A DNA stretch of 64,000 bases from Nocardiopsis sp. YSL2 (lineage in GTDB: Bacteria > Actinomycetota > Actinomycetes > Streptosporangiales > Streptosporangiaceae), in the NCBI RefSeq assembly GCF_030555055.1, contig NZ_JAMOAO010000001.1, forward strand, positions 2,914,001 through 2,978,000, written 5' to 3'. Positions 7,578 to 14,815 of this stretch are shown here, piece by piece (the first letter of the stretch is position 1; each line of letters opens with the position of its first letter). The notes under the pieces were generated by a model that was not told the origin of the DNA, made no database searches, and was given only the letters and a program-made list of their open reading frames with translations. A program made the translations under genes and the position numbers.

Positions 7578-8275
7578 GCGAACGCCCGCACGGATTCATG
7601 CGCGCCAAGGCCGACCGCTGTGGCTGCCCGGTGTGCCACGAGGCCCTGCGCGCCTACGAGAACCGCCGGTCGCGGCTGATCGCCTACGGCCAGTGGAAGC
7701 CCTTCACGGACGCCGCACCAGCGCGCGAGCACATCCGGCGCCTGAATGAGAGCGGCATCGGCTGGCAGCAGGTCGCCCGACTGGCCGGGGTCAGCAAGAG
7801 TTCGGTGTCCGGCATCCTCTACCCGCGCGGCCGCCGGGCCCCGGCAAGCAGAGTGCGGCCGACCACCGCCGCGGCGATCCTCGCCCTGGACATCGACCTG
7901 ATGCAGCACGCGGACCAGCTCGCACCCGGAACCGTGGTGGACGCGACAGGGACACAGCGCCGTCTCGCTGCGCTCATCAGGATCGGCTGGTCACAGCGCC
8001 GTCTGGCCGCCCTGCTGGGAACCCAGCAGCCCACGATCAGCCGGTGGCTGCACGCCACCCGGGTGTCGCTGGCCACCCACCAGAGCGTTATCGACCTCTA
8101 CGACCGGCTGTGGGACACCGCGCCCCCGCAGGCGACGCCTGGCCAGCGCGCTGCCGCCAGCCGGGCCCGCCGGTTCGCCACCGAGGCAGGGTGGCCGCCG
8201 CCGATGGCGTGGGACGACGACGAGCTCGATGACCCGGCTGCTCAGCCCCAAGGGGCTCGGGGGGTGGCGGCATGA
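7574..8275 (+). CDS. Helix-turn-helix protein with an N-terminal CxC-x2-C site, 233 aa
   Basis: GTG 7574 overlaps the previous stop. An N-terminal RCGCPVCHEALRAYENRR likely binds zinc. The first HTH is GWQQVARLAGVSKSSVSGIL (about residues 57-78) and the second GWSQRRLAALLGTQQPTISR (about 138-158). The double-HTH layout is recurrent in actinobacteriophage early regions and suggests a transcription regulator. Its end overlaps the WhiB gene. Confidence 0.75.
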   Translation: MSERPHGFMRAKADRCGCPVCHEALRAYENRRSRLIAYGQWKPFTDAAPAREHIRRLNESGIGWQQVARLAGVSKSSVSGILYPRGRRAPASRVRPTTAAAILALDIDLMQHADQLAPGTVVDATGTQRRLAALIRIGWSQRRLAALLGTQQPTISRWLHATRVSLATHQSVIDLYDRLWDTAPPQATPGQRAAASRARRFATEAGWPPPMAWDDDELDDPAAQPQGARGVAA

Positions 8276-8559
8276 GGGACCTGCGAGACCAGGCCTGGCG
8301 CGACGACGCCGCCTGCCGGGAACTGCCTCTCTGGCTGTTCTTCGGGGCACCGGGTGAGCGCGGTGACCAGCGCGAGAGCCGCGAGGAGAAGGCCAAGGAC
8401 GTGTGCGCTGGCTGCCCGGTGCGGACCGAGTGCCTGGACGAGGCGCTGGAGGGGTCGCCGACCGAGCTGTGCGGGGTGCGCGGAGGCCTGAACGGCGACG
8501 AACAGAAGGCCGTCCGCCGGCGCCGCATCCGGGCCGCGAGAGCGAGGTCCGCCGCATGA
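8272..8559 (+). CDS. WhiB-family iron-sulfur regulator
   Basis: A 95-aa protein with the invariant four cysteines C15-x29-C45-x2-C48-x5-C54 (DAACREL and VCAGCPVRTEC) that bind a 4Fe-4S cluster. GVRGG replaces the usual GVWGG turn, and a basic C-terminal tail (RRRRIRAARAR) would contact DNA or sigma-A. Wbl proteins are actinobacteria-specific, and phage copies (such as WhiBTM4) can interfere with host cell-division regulators (family knowledge). The Trp-to-Arg change in the turn is unusual. Confidence 0.9.
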   Translation: MRDLRDQAWRDDAACRELPLWLFFGAPGERGDQRESREEKAKDVCAGCPVRTECLDEALEGSPTELCGVRGGLNGDEQKAVRRRRIRAARARSAA

Positions 8560-8882
8560 CCGCCATCCGCGAGTTCCTCGCCGCCCGCCCGTACCTGAAC
8601 CGTGGGTCCGTGCGGCCGACGGGTGAGGGGGCGTGCGTCATCTACTCCTACACGCACGACGCCGCCCCGGACGACACCCTGCCCACGCTGGACGACATCC
8701 AGGCGTGGCTGCCCGAGTGGCGCGCGGCCCTGGACGCCGGCGCCCGACAGATCCACCGCATCACCAAGGTGGAAGGCCTGGACTACGCCACCCTCGGCGG
8801 TCACATGGGTGGCAAGCCGCTCGTGGTCCGTGTCCTGCCCGCCATGCCCGACGGGGGGTGGCACCGTGGCAGCCGACGTTGA
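8556..8882 (+). CDS. Small protein homologous to the middle domain of the next gene, 108 aa
   Basis: ATG 8556 overlaps the WhiB stop. Residues 4-100 (FLAARPYLNRG, VIYSYTHDAAPDD, GLDYATLGGHMGGKPLVVRVLP) align by eye with residues about 144-245 of the following protein (VLAARPSLAAG, VTYTYAHGAPERD, SHITLTGHLGGQPLTVRAVP). Function unknown. This is a tandem duplicate or the stand-alone form of that domain. Confidence 0.7.
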   Translation: MTAIREFLAARPYLNRGSVRPTGEGACVIYSYTHDAAPDDTLPTLDDIQAWLPEWRAALDAGARQIHRITKVEGLDYATLGGHMGGKPLVVRVLPAMPDGGWHRGSRR

Positions 8883-9840
8883 CGATGCCCTCGTGGAGGG
8901 ACTGCGGGTGGCGGTGCCGCTGCACATCCTGCAGCTCACCGGACACTCGCGCGCCGAACTCTTGGCCATCGCTGCCGGGGCGGGCCAGGAGGCCGGCCAC
9001 AAGGGCGACAGCCTCCAGTTCCCCGCGAAGTCCACGGCCGGACGCCGGACCACCGCGCACGCCTTCAACGCGCTCGCGCGTGGCCTGGCCGCGGCCGCCC
9101 ACCTCCACGGAACCTGCGATGCGTTCGGCGTGCACTGGTGCACTCGCGACCACGCCGGATGCCCGCGCCGCCCCGACCCCGCCAGCGGCATCCGCCCGAT
9201 GGGCTACCAGGAGATGGCCGACCGGGCCGTCGCGATCCTCGACGACTTCGAGCAGCTGCTCGGGCCGTCCGGCACCCCGGAGCGGCCGGACCGCACCATC
9301 GACGCCGTGCTCGCCGCCCGCCCCTCGCTGGCCGCCGGCCGAGTCGAGGCGGACGGGTCCACGGTCACCTACACCTACGCGCACGGCGCACCCGAGCGCG
9401 ACCTCGTCGACGCGGCCCTGCACGGCCGCGGTAACCCGCCCCTGCGGTGGGTCAAGGACTGGATGGCCGAGTGGGTGCTGTGGTTCGACGAGGACCGGCC
9501 CGAGCGGACCTACCGCTACCCCGACGGGCTGTCCCACATCACCCTCACCGGCCACCTCGGCGGCCAGCCACTCACCGTCCGCGCCGTCCCCGCACCGAAG
9601 GAAGGGCCCGTGTCCGAGCCGCACCCACTGATCACCCAGCTCAAGGCGGCCCGCACCGCCATGGGCCTGTCCGTCGCCAAGCTCGCCGCCCGCGGCGGCT
9701 ACAGCGAGCAGACCATCCGCTCCTGGGAGTCCGGCAAGTCCGCTCCCAACCTGGACAACCTCGACGACTACGCCGCCGCCGTCGGCCTCGACGTAGTCCT
9801 CCAGCCCACCGCCCACACCACCACCGAGGACGCTGCATGA
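8866..9840 (+). CDS. Three-part protein: phage domain, duplicated domain, C-terminal XRE HTH
   Basis: GTG 8866 starts 324 aa. Residues 1-125 form an N-terminal domain with LQLTGHSRAELLAIAAGAG and a CTRDHAGCPRRP metal-like patch. Residues 144-245 resemble the preceding gene. Residues 249-312 are an XRE domain (LSVAKLAARGGYSEQTIRSW then ESGKSAPNLDNL). An in-frame GTG at 9610 behind GAAGGAAGG could also start the XRE domain alone (76 aa). It is probably a regulator with a ligand or protein-binding front part. Confidence 0.7.
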   Translation: MAADVDDALVEGLRVAVPLHILQLTGHSRAELLAIAAGAGQEAGHKGDSLQFPAKSTAGRRTTAHAFNALARGLAAAAHLHGTCDAFGVHWCTRDHAGCPRRPDPASGIRPMGYQEMADRAVAILDDFEQLLGPSGTPERPDRTIDAVLAARPSLAAGRVEADGSTVTYTYAHGAPERDLVDAALHGRGNPPLRWVKDWMAEWVLWFDEDRPERTYRYPDGLSHITLTGHLGGQPLTVRAVPAPKEGPVSEPHPLITQLKAARTAMGLSVAKLAARGGYSEQTIRSWESGKSAPNLDNLDDYAAAVGLDVVLQPTAHTTTEDAA

Positions 9841-10358
9841 AGCTCAAGATCGACCCGAAGCTCGGCTCGGCCGCCGAGGCCGCCCTGGAGCCCTACGTCG
9901 CCAAGCTCTACACCACACCCGGCCTGCGCATCATGGCGATCGTCGAACTCAAGCAGGACGACAAGAACAGCCCTGCCCCCGACAGCGAGGCCGGACTGTG
10001 GGTCAAGGCCCGCATCGCCTCCGTGGAGGTCGCGCGCCCTGAACAGGAAGACACGATCCGCGAGGCCCAGCGGGCCCTCTTCCTCCAGCGCACCGCGACC
10101 GGAACTCTCACCGAGGACGGCCAGGTCGAGCTGGCCGAGCAGACCCTCGCGCTGACCGGCGGCATGCTCCACGCGATCGAGGCCGCCCGCCTCACCGCCT
10201 CGATGAAGCACTGGGGCGCCTACATCCGCAGGGTGAACCGCACCGAGCAGCTGACCATGACGGAGCTCCGGCACGAACTCGACACCGTCGCCCAGGGCCT
10301 GACCGAGGCGCTCGACCACGCCCGCGACGACGAGGTCGACGGCGAGGCGGGCATCTGA
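9837..10358 (+). CDS. Conserved phage protein, 173 aa, unknown function
   Basis: ATGA-coupled to the upstream gene. An N-terminal beta-rich part (GLRIMAIVELKQDD, GLWVKARIASVEVARPEQED) is followed by a helical half (EAQRALFLQRTATGTLTEDG to RHELDTVAQGLTEALDHARD). This mixed architecture recurs in actinophage early operons beside the following small helical protein. No enzyme motif seen. Confidence 0.7.
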   Translation: MKLKIDPKLGSAAEAALEPYVAKLYTTPGLRIMAIVELKQDDKNSPAPDSEAGLWVKARIASVEVARPEQEDTIREAQRALFLQRTATGTLTEDGQVELAEQTLALTGGMLHAIEAARLTASMKHWGAYIRRVNRTEQLTMTELRHELDTVAQGLTEALDHARDDEVDGEAGI

Positions 10359-10708
10359 TGGGCGCCATCCAGACCGTCGTCAACCAGTTGGCCGACCTGT
10401 CCCGCGAACTGGACAAGGCCGTGGCCAAGCTCGGCGAGCTCGACGCCACCCGCATCGCCGCGGAGGGCGACTACAAGATCGCCTACTCCCGCGCGTTCCG
10501 GAACGCGTCCGGGTCCGTGGAGGACCGCAAGCAGCAGGCGACCGAGGCGTGCGACGCCCTGTGGCGTACCTGGTCGCTGGCCGAGTCGACCGTGTACGTG
10601 CACAAGGCGCACCTGCGGGCGCTGCATGCCCGCGTGGACGTGGGCCGGTCGATCTTCTCCGCGCACAAGACCGAGGTCGGTCTCGCGCAGATGGGAGGGG
10701 CGCCATGA
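10358..10708 (+). CDS. Small all-helical protein, 116 aa
   Basis: ATG 10358 shares one base with the preceding TGA. The sequence is almost entirely amphipathic helix (QLADLSRELDKAVAKLGELD, RKQQATEACDALWRTWSLAE), suggesting a coiled-coil dimer. It pairs with the previous gene in context. Function not known. Confidence 0.7.
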   Translation: MGAIQTVVNQLADLSRELDKAVAKLGELDATRIAAEGDYKIAYSRAFRNASGSVEDRKQQATEACDALWRTWSLAESTVYVHKAHLRALHARVDVGRSIFSAHKTEVGLAQMGGAP

Positions 10709-11088
10709 ACCGGCTGCGCGAGTGCGGATCACCGCACACCCACGAGGGCGTCGAGGTCGTGTGCGGCCGAGAGGCCGGCCACCCGCCCGGGAACCACTAC
10801 ACCTCCGCGCACGGCGGGGTGTCCTGGCCGACCGAGATCGGCGTCACCGGCCGGGAGCTGGTCTGGGAGGAAGAGGTCACCTTCTACCCGGACGGGTCCG
10901 CAGTCGTCTCCCTGGCTACGGCCGACGGCCGACCCACCGAGCTGAACCTCACCGCGGCCCGGCGCGAGGCGCTCATCGGCGCGCTGCTGATGCCGGGTGA
11001 GACCGCGTGGGCGGACGAGGACCCCGAACTGCTGCCCGCGCGTCGCCGCGGCGCGCACCGCCGCCAGAAGGAGGCCAGCCGTGGTTGA
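10705..11088 (+). CDS. Hypothetical early protein, 127 aa
   Basis: ATG 10705 overlaps the previous stop. CGSPHTHEGVEVVCGREAGH forms a Cys/His cluster of zinc-ribbon type at residues 6-27, followed by a beta-rich middle (EVTFYPDGSAVVSLATADG) and a basic tail. No function assigned. Confidence 0.65.
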   Translation: MNRLRECGSPHTHEGVEVVCGREAGHPPGNHYTSAHGGVSWPTEIGVTGRELVWEEEVTFYPDGSAVVSLATADGRPTELNLTAARREALIGALLMPGETAWADEDPELLPARRRGAHRRQKEASRG

Positions 11089-11623
11089 GGTCGTCTACCG
11101 CGCCACCAAGGCCGCGACATCCATCTACTCGACCGCGTTGAAGCAGGCCGTCGAGGACCGGAAGGCCGCCCTCGCCGCGTTCCTCGACAAGCAAGGCTGC
11201 CACCCCGACACCGAGGTCTACGCCCATGACGAAGGCACCGGGCGGGTCATCGGAGTCCGGAACAGCCACCCTGACGCGACTCCCTATGGGTGGCGCGTCG
11301 ACCGGCGGCACCCTGACGCCATCGTCCCGAACCTGCGCACCAAGCACGGCAAGAAGATCGACGAACAGCTGGCTGGGATTCCGCACGCCAACGGCCGCCG
11401 TCTCCTGCCCGGCGAGATGCCGGACCACTGCCTCGCAGGCCACGTACTCATGCACCCCTCCGTCGAGGTCCTCGGTGGACACCTGTACGTCGGCTGGCCC
11501 AAGGAGCTTCCCGACAAGATCGCGACCCAGCTCGGCCTCGGCGTCGTGTGGGAGGAAGTGCCGTTGTCCACGTACTACCTGGCCCGCGAGGCCGCCGAAG
11601 TCGAGGAGGTCGGCCGTGGCTGA
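11081..11623 (+). CDS. Hypothetical early protein, 180 aa
   Basis: GTG 11081 lies behind AAGGAGG and overlaps the upstream stop. It has an N-terminal helix (ALKQAVEDRKAALAAFLDKQ) and a compact mixed domain with repeated HPD motifs. No hydrophobic segment and no recognised family. The next gene starts inside its last codons. Confidence 0.65.
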   Translation: MVEVVYRATKAATSIYSTALKQAVEDRKAALAAFLDKQGCHPDTEVYAHDEGTGRVIGVRNSHPDATPYGWRVDRRHPDAIVPNLRTKHGKKIDEQLAGIPHANGRRLLPGEMPDHCLAGHVLMHPSVEVLGGHLYVGWPKELPDKIATQLGLGVVWEEVPLSTYYLAREAAEVEEVGRG

Positions 11624-12584
11624 CGTCAAGCTCCCGTACCGCTACACGGATGAGGACGGCGACGAGATGGTCGTCGACTCCGGGCGCATCTCCCTGGCCA
11701 AGGGCAACCGGGTCGCGATCGTGAAGGTCCCCGTCGGGCTCGACGCCGTGGCTCTGGTCGAGGCCGTTCTGGCCGCCGCCGGGCTCACCGGGTACCGGGT
11801 GCTGTCGCCCGACGAGGTCGAAGCGATCGCTCGCGCGAGTGCACGCCATGCCGCCCTGAACATGCGCCACCGGTCCGCCCAAGCCGCGGTGGAAGCGCCT
11901 GGCACCCCGTATACCCCAGCCGAGGCCATCACCGCCCTGTCGGTGCTGCCCGACGACGAGGCCCCGGCCGCTGACGACGAGGTAGAGGCGCTCCGCGAGC
12001 AGCTCGCCAAGGTGACCCGCGACCGGGACCTGGTCGTGCGAGAGCTCGGCAAGGCGCTCACCTCCGAACGGGCCGAGCGCCTGACTGTGCGGCAACAGGG
12101 AACCGCACATCGGGTCGCTCAGCTGGAGAAGGACATGGGGCGGCTGGAGCGTGACCGCGCCGAAGACCAGGCCCGACTCGCGCTACTCGACGACCGCGTC
12201 CGCAGCGCTGAGGCCGAGCTGGGGCCCGTCGTGTGGTCTGACGAGGCTGCCCCCGGCGGGTACGTGTGCGCTGCCCCTACGCCCAGCGGCATGTGCGGGC
12301 AGCCCATCGAGTCCGAGCCGTGCCGGGAGCACGCGCTGGCCGGCCAGCTGGCCGCCGTCATCGACCGCGTCAACGCCCTGGAGGACACCGACCGCGGGGA
12401 GAAGGCGCCCGCCGGGACCCCGACGCGCGCCGACGTCGAGCCCAGCGACGACGACGAGTACCGGCACTGCGGGGCGACCCGTGAGCTGCCCAGCGGCGAC
12501 GAGTACGCGTGCGCGCGTCGGATCGGCCACGACGGCCGATGCAGCCCGCACCGCGACCGCGCCGAAGGCGGTGAGGGCGAGTGA
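11616..12584 (+). CDS. Coiled-coil protein with C-terminal Cys/His sites, 322 aa
   Basis: GTG 11616 follows GAGGAGG. Residues about 130-220 are a long coiled coil (EALREQLAKVTRDRDLVVRE, AHRVAQLEKDMGRLERDRAE). After it come two Cys/His clusters (CAAPTPSGMCGQPIESEPC-H and CGATRELP-C-H-C). The N-terminus carries a beta-rich stretch. It could be a scaffold or DNA-associated protein; no function is established. Confidence 0.7.
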   Translation: MADVKLPYRYTDEDGDEMVVDSGRISLAKGNRVAIVKVPVGLDAVALVEAVLAAAGLTGYRVLSPDEVEAIARASARHAALNMRHRSAQAAVEAPGTPYTPAEAITALSVLPDDEAPAADDEVEALREQLAKVTRDRDLVVRELGKALTSERAERLTVRQQGTAHRVAQLEKDMGRLERDRAEDQARLALLDDRVRSAEAELGPVVWSDEAAPGGYVCAAPTPSGMCGQPIESEPCREHALAGQLAAVIDRVNALEDTDRGEKAPAGTPTRADVEPSDDDEYRHCGATRELPSGDEYACARRIGHDGRCSPHRDRAEGGEGE

Positions 12585-12724
12585 ACCCGCACCGCCGCTG
12601 GTCCCCGTCCTGGGGCCAGGCCGTCCTCGCCGGCATCTGCTCGTTCGTGATCACCCTCGCCCTGATCCAGGCCGCGCTCGGGCCGCGCGGCCCCGTCGAC
12701 CTTCTCCTGGTGGTGACCCCATGA
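12581..12724 (+). CDS. 47-aa membrane protein
   Basis: GTG 12581 overlaps the preceding stop, and TGA 12722-12724 overlaps the next ATG, so both neighbours support this very small gene. Residues 14-34 (AVLAGICSFVITLALIQAAL) form one membrane helix. Function unknown. Confidence 0.6.
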   Translation: MNPHRRWSPSWGQAVLAGICSFVITLALIQAALGPRGPVDLLLVVTP

Positions 12725-13032
12725 CCGTCAACCAGCGCCTACGCCAGCAGAGGCTGGCCGAGACCCTGCTCGCGCTCGTCGTCGAGGACGCCTCGCCCGC
12801 CGAGTGGACCCTGTCCGCTGACGAGCCGGGCCTGTACGGGCACGTGTTCGCCGACAACGACGAGCGCGCCCAGCTCGAAGGCCTGGCCGCATGGCAGCGG
12901 GTCCTCGGCGCCGGGCCCGTCACCCACGCCGTAGCAGGCGACTACGACCACCTGAGCATCACCGGCAGCTACGACGGTGTGCCCGTGGAGGTCATCACCA
13001 TGATCCCGACCAAGCGGAAGGCCACCTCATGA
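12721..13032 (+). CDS. Hypothetical early protein, 103 aa
   Basis: ATGA-coupled on both sides. Reads as a small alpha/beta domain (DHLSITGSYDGVPVEVITMI at the C-terminus). It resembles in length and style the C-terminal 'TLTGHLGGQPLTVRAVP' type domains near 9 kb, but no clear alignment was made. Unknown function. Confidence 0.65.
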   Translation: MTVNQRLRQQRLAETLLALVVEDASPAEWTLSADEPGLYGHVFADNDERAQLEGLAAWQRVLGAGPVTHAVAGDYDHLSITGSYDGVPVEVITMIPTKRKATS

Positions 13033-13289
13033 CCGACAACCGTGCGCACCACCGTCACTTCACCGACGCCATGGACGCGCTCCTGAGCGGAACCCTGCTC
13101 GACCCTCCGGCCCCGGCCGGACGTGACTGGGTGGCCGAGGTCCGCGCGACCACGTCCATGGACGAGATGAAGGACATCGCCCGCGACTACATGCAGGCCA
13201 ACGGCGGCACCGGCCACGGCATGCCGACCGAGCTCTCCGTGGCGTTCCGCGAGCACGGCGACGCCCTGAGGAAGCAGGCCGGACAGTGA
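13029..13289 (+). CDS. Hypothetical early protein, 86 aa
   Basis: ATG 13029 overlaps the preceding stop and its own stop overlaps GTG 13286. Soluble, helical, His-rich at the start (NRAHHRHFTDAMDALLSG). No motif recognised. Confidence 0.6.
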   Translation: MTDNRAHHRHFTDAMDALLSGTLLDPPAPAGRDWVAEVRATTSMDEMKDIARDYMQANGGTGHGMPTELSVAFREHGDALRKQAGQ

Positions 13290-13471
13290 CCGGCGACCTG
13301 GAGCCTCCGGCCTTCTACCTGGAGTGCCGGGCCGACCGCATCGCGGTCGCCCGCGTGCTCCTCACCCGCATCGACCGGCAGCGCGTCCGCGAGACCGACC
13401 CGATCGCCCGCCGGCGCCTCGACCGCCGCGCCGCCCGCCTGTCCCGCTACCTGCGCGACCACGGCGCCTGA
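13286..13471 (+). CDS. Small Arg-rich protein, 61 aa
   Basis: GTG 13286 overlaps the upstream stop. The product is a helical, basic protein (VARVLLTRIDRQRVRETDPI, ARRRLDRRAARLSRYLRDHG) that could bind nucleic acid. Function unknown. Confidence 0.6.
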   Translation: MTGDLEPPAFYLECRADRIAVARVLLTRIDRQRVRETDPIARRRLDRRAARLSRYLRDHGA

Positions 13472-13487
13472 CCACCTGGAGGACCAC

Positions 13488-13790
13488 ATGGCCACCGAGC
13501 CCCGACAGATCACGGTCACGCGGTACGTGTGCCCCTACTGCTCTCGCGGCCACGCCAAGCGGTACCCCGCCACCGTCCACATCGGCCGGTGCTGGAAGAA
13601 CCCCGACAACCACGGCTGCAAGACCTGCATTTTCCACACCCCCGCCGGAGGCAAGAGGGGCGGCTGCATCCCCGGACAGGACTGCGACCGCAACGTCACC
13701 GACGAGTCCTGCGGACAGGGGATCGACATCACCGGCGGGCTGAAGACCCACTGCCCGGACTGGGAGACCGCGGACACGCTCCCGTTCTGA
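13488..13790 (+). CDS. Cys-rich zinc-ribbon-like protein, 100 aa
   Basis: ATG 13488 follows GGAGG. Cysteines come as CPYCSRGHAK, CWKNPDNHGCKTC, GCIPGQDC, SCGQG and HCPDW, enough for two or three metal sites. It is a stand-alone small protein after a short gap, so it may be translated independently. The role is unknown. Confidence 0.7.
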   Translation: MATEPRQITVTRYVCPYCSRGHAKRYPATVHIGRCWKNPDNHGCKTCIFHTPAGGKRGGCIPGQDCDRNVTDESCGQGIDITGGLKTHCPDWETADTLPF

Positions 13791-13839
13791 CACGGCCGGC
13801 CCCGACTGACCTGACGAACCTGACCATCTGGAGGACGAC

Positions 13840-14181
13840 ATGGCCAAGGCCAAGAGGATCGAGAAGCGCCCGGACCCGCGGGACGCCCACGTCCGCGACT
13901 ACGAGCAGCACGTCGCTGAGGCCGAGCGCCTCGCCGACCGAGCCCACCACTACACCTATGGCGACGGCGGCGACCCGGTCACCGGCGCCGCCCTGGCCGC
14001 GGAAGGCCAGATCCACGCGACCCTCGCGCTGGCCGCCGCCCACATGGCCGCCAGCCCGCGGTCGCGCACGTGGGGCGAGGCCACGCACGTGGTCAACGTC
14101 CAGGCCCCCGGCCCGGACGGGCTGGCGGCGGCCTCCGCCGTGGTGCGGGCACAGCGCCGCATCCCTCGCTCGCAGACCTGA
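13840..14181 (+). CDS. Hypothetical protein, 113 aa
   Basis: ATG 13840 follows GGAGG. A basic N-terminus is followed by a long Ala-rich helical segment (AALAAEGQIHATLALAAAHM). Similar Ala-rich helical segments occur in the 17689 product (ARAQMATAHATLALAEEIRD), so the two may be distant relatives. Unknown function. Confidence 0.6.
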   Translation: MAKAKRIEKRPDPRDAHVRDYEQHVAEAERLADRAHHYTYGDGGDPVTGAALAAEGQIHATLALAAAHMAASPRSRTWGEATHVVNVQAPGPDGLAAASAVVRAQRRIPRSQT

Positions 14182-14252
14182 CCCACTGACCCAGGCGCCT
14201 GCCGCGTGACACGACTCCGCGGCGGGCGCGGACCACACGGAAACGAGGACGT

Positions 14253-14450
14253 ATGAAACCTGTCCGCATCGAGGTGTTCGTCGAGTCGGGCCTCGAAACA
14301 GTCTGTGACGTCGTCGAGGTCGATCGCGCCCAGTGGGAGGCGATGACGCCCAAGGAGCGCGACGACTTCCGGACCGAGTCGGCGGTCGTTCACCAGAACA
14401 ATGTGGCGCCCTGCGGGTCCCGCCTACTGCCGCCTGACGAGGAGAGCTGA
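14253..14450 (+). CDS. Small conserved phage protein, 65 aa
   Basis: ATG 14253 follows GAAACGAGGACGT. The pattern IEVFVESGLETVCDVVEVDR then QWEAMTPKERDDFRTE is a compact family met in many actinophage genomes, of unknown function. The C-terminal NNVAPCGSRLL resembles its usual ending. Confidence 0.65.
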   Translation: MKPVRIEVFVESGLETVCDVVEVDRAQWEAMTPKERDDFRTESAVVHQNNVAPCGSRLLPPDEES

Positions 14451-14506
14451 ACGGCCCTGCCGTGGCTCACTCCCGACACCCGAACCACCTAGGAAGGAGG
14501 CCCGCG

Positions 14507-14815
14507 ATGTGGGTACGCCGCCGCGATCCATCCCAGCAGCAGAAGTGCGACCTGCCGACGCGTGAGGTCACCTGGTCCCTGCCTGCGCCGGTCGACGGCT
14601 CGGACAGCACGCTCCCGCACAGCCACACCGAGACCCTCGCCGACGGCGACCAGGGCGACCTGTGGAGGTGCGACACCTGCCGCGCCCTGTGGCGCCTCGG
14701 CGACGCCTGCGACTGGTGCGACCGCTACGGCTACCACGACCGGGGCGTGTGCACGATCGGGCTGCGGTGGCGCCCGGCGACCGTCTGGCAGCGCGTCCGG
14801 CACTGGGGTCGCTGA
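14507..14815 (+). CDS. Cys-rich protein upstream of the replication initiator, 102 aa
   Basis: ATG 14507 was chosen over GTG 14462 because AGGAAGGAGG lies directly before it. CDTCRALWRLGDACDWCDRY is a zinc-ribbon-like cluster. Its TGA shares a base with the initiator ATG, so the two are coupled; a replication role is possible. Confidence 0.65.
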   Translation: MWVRRRDPSQQQKCDLPTREVTWSLPAPVDGSDSTLPHSHTETLADGDQGDLWRCDTCRALWRLGDACDWCDRYGYHDRGVCTIGLRWRPATVWQRVRHWGR

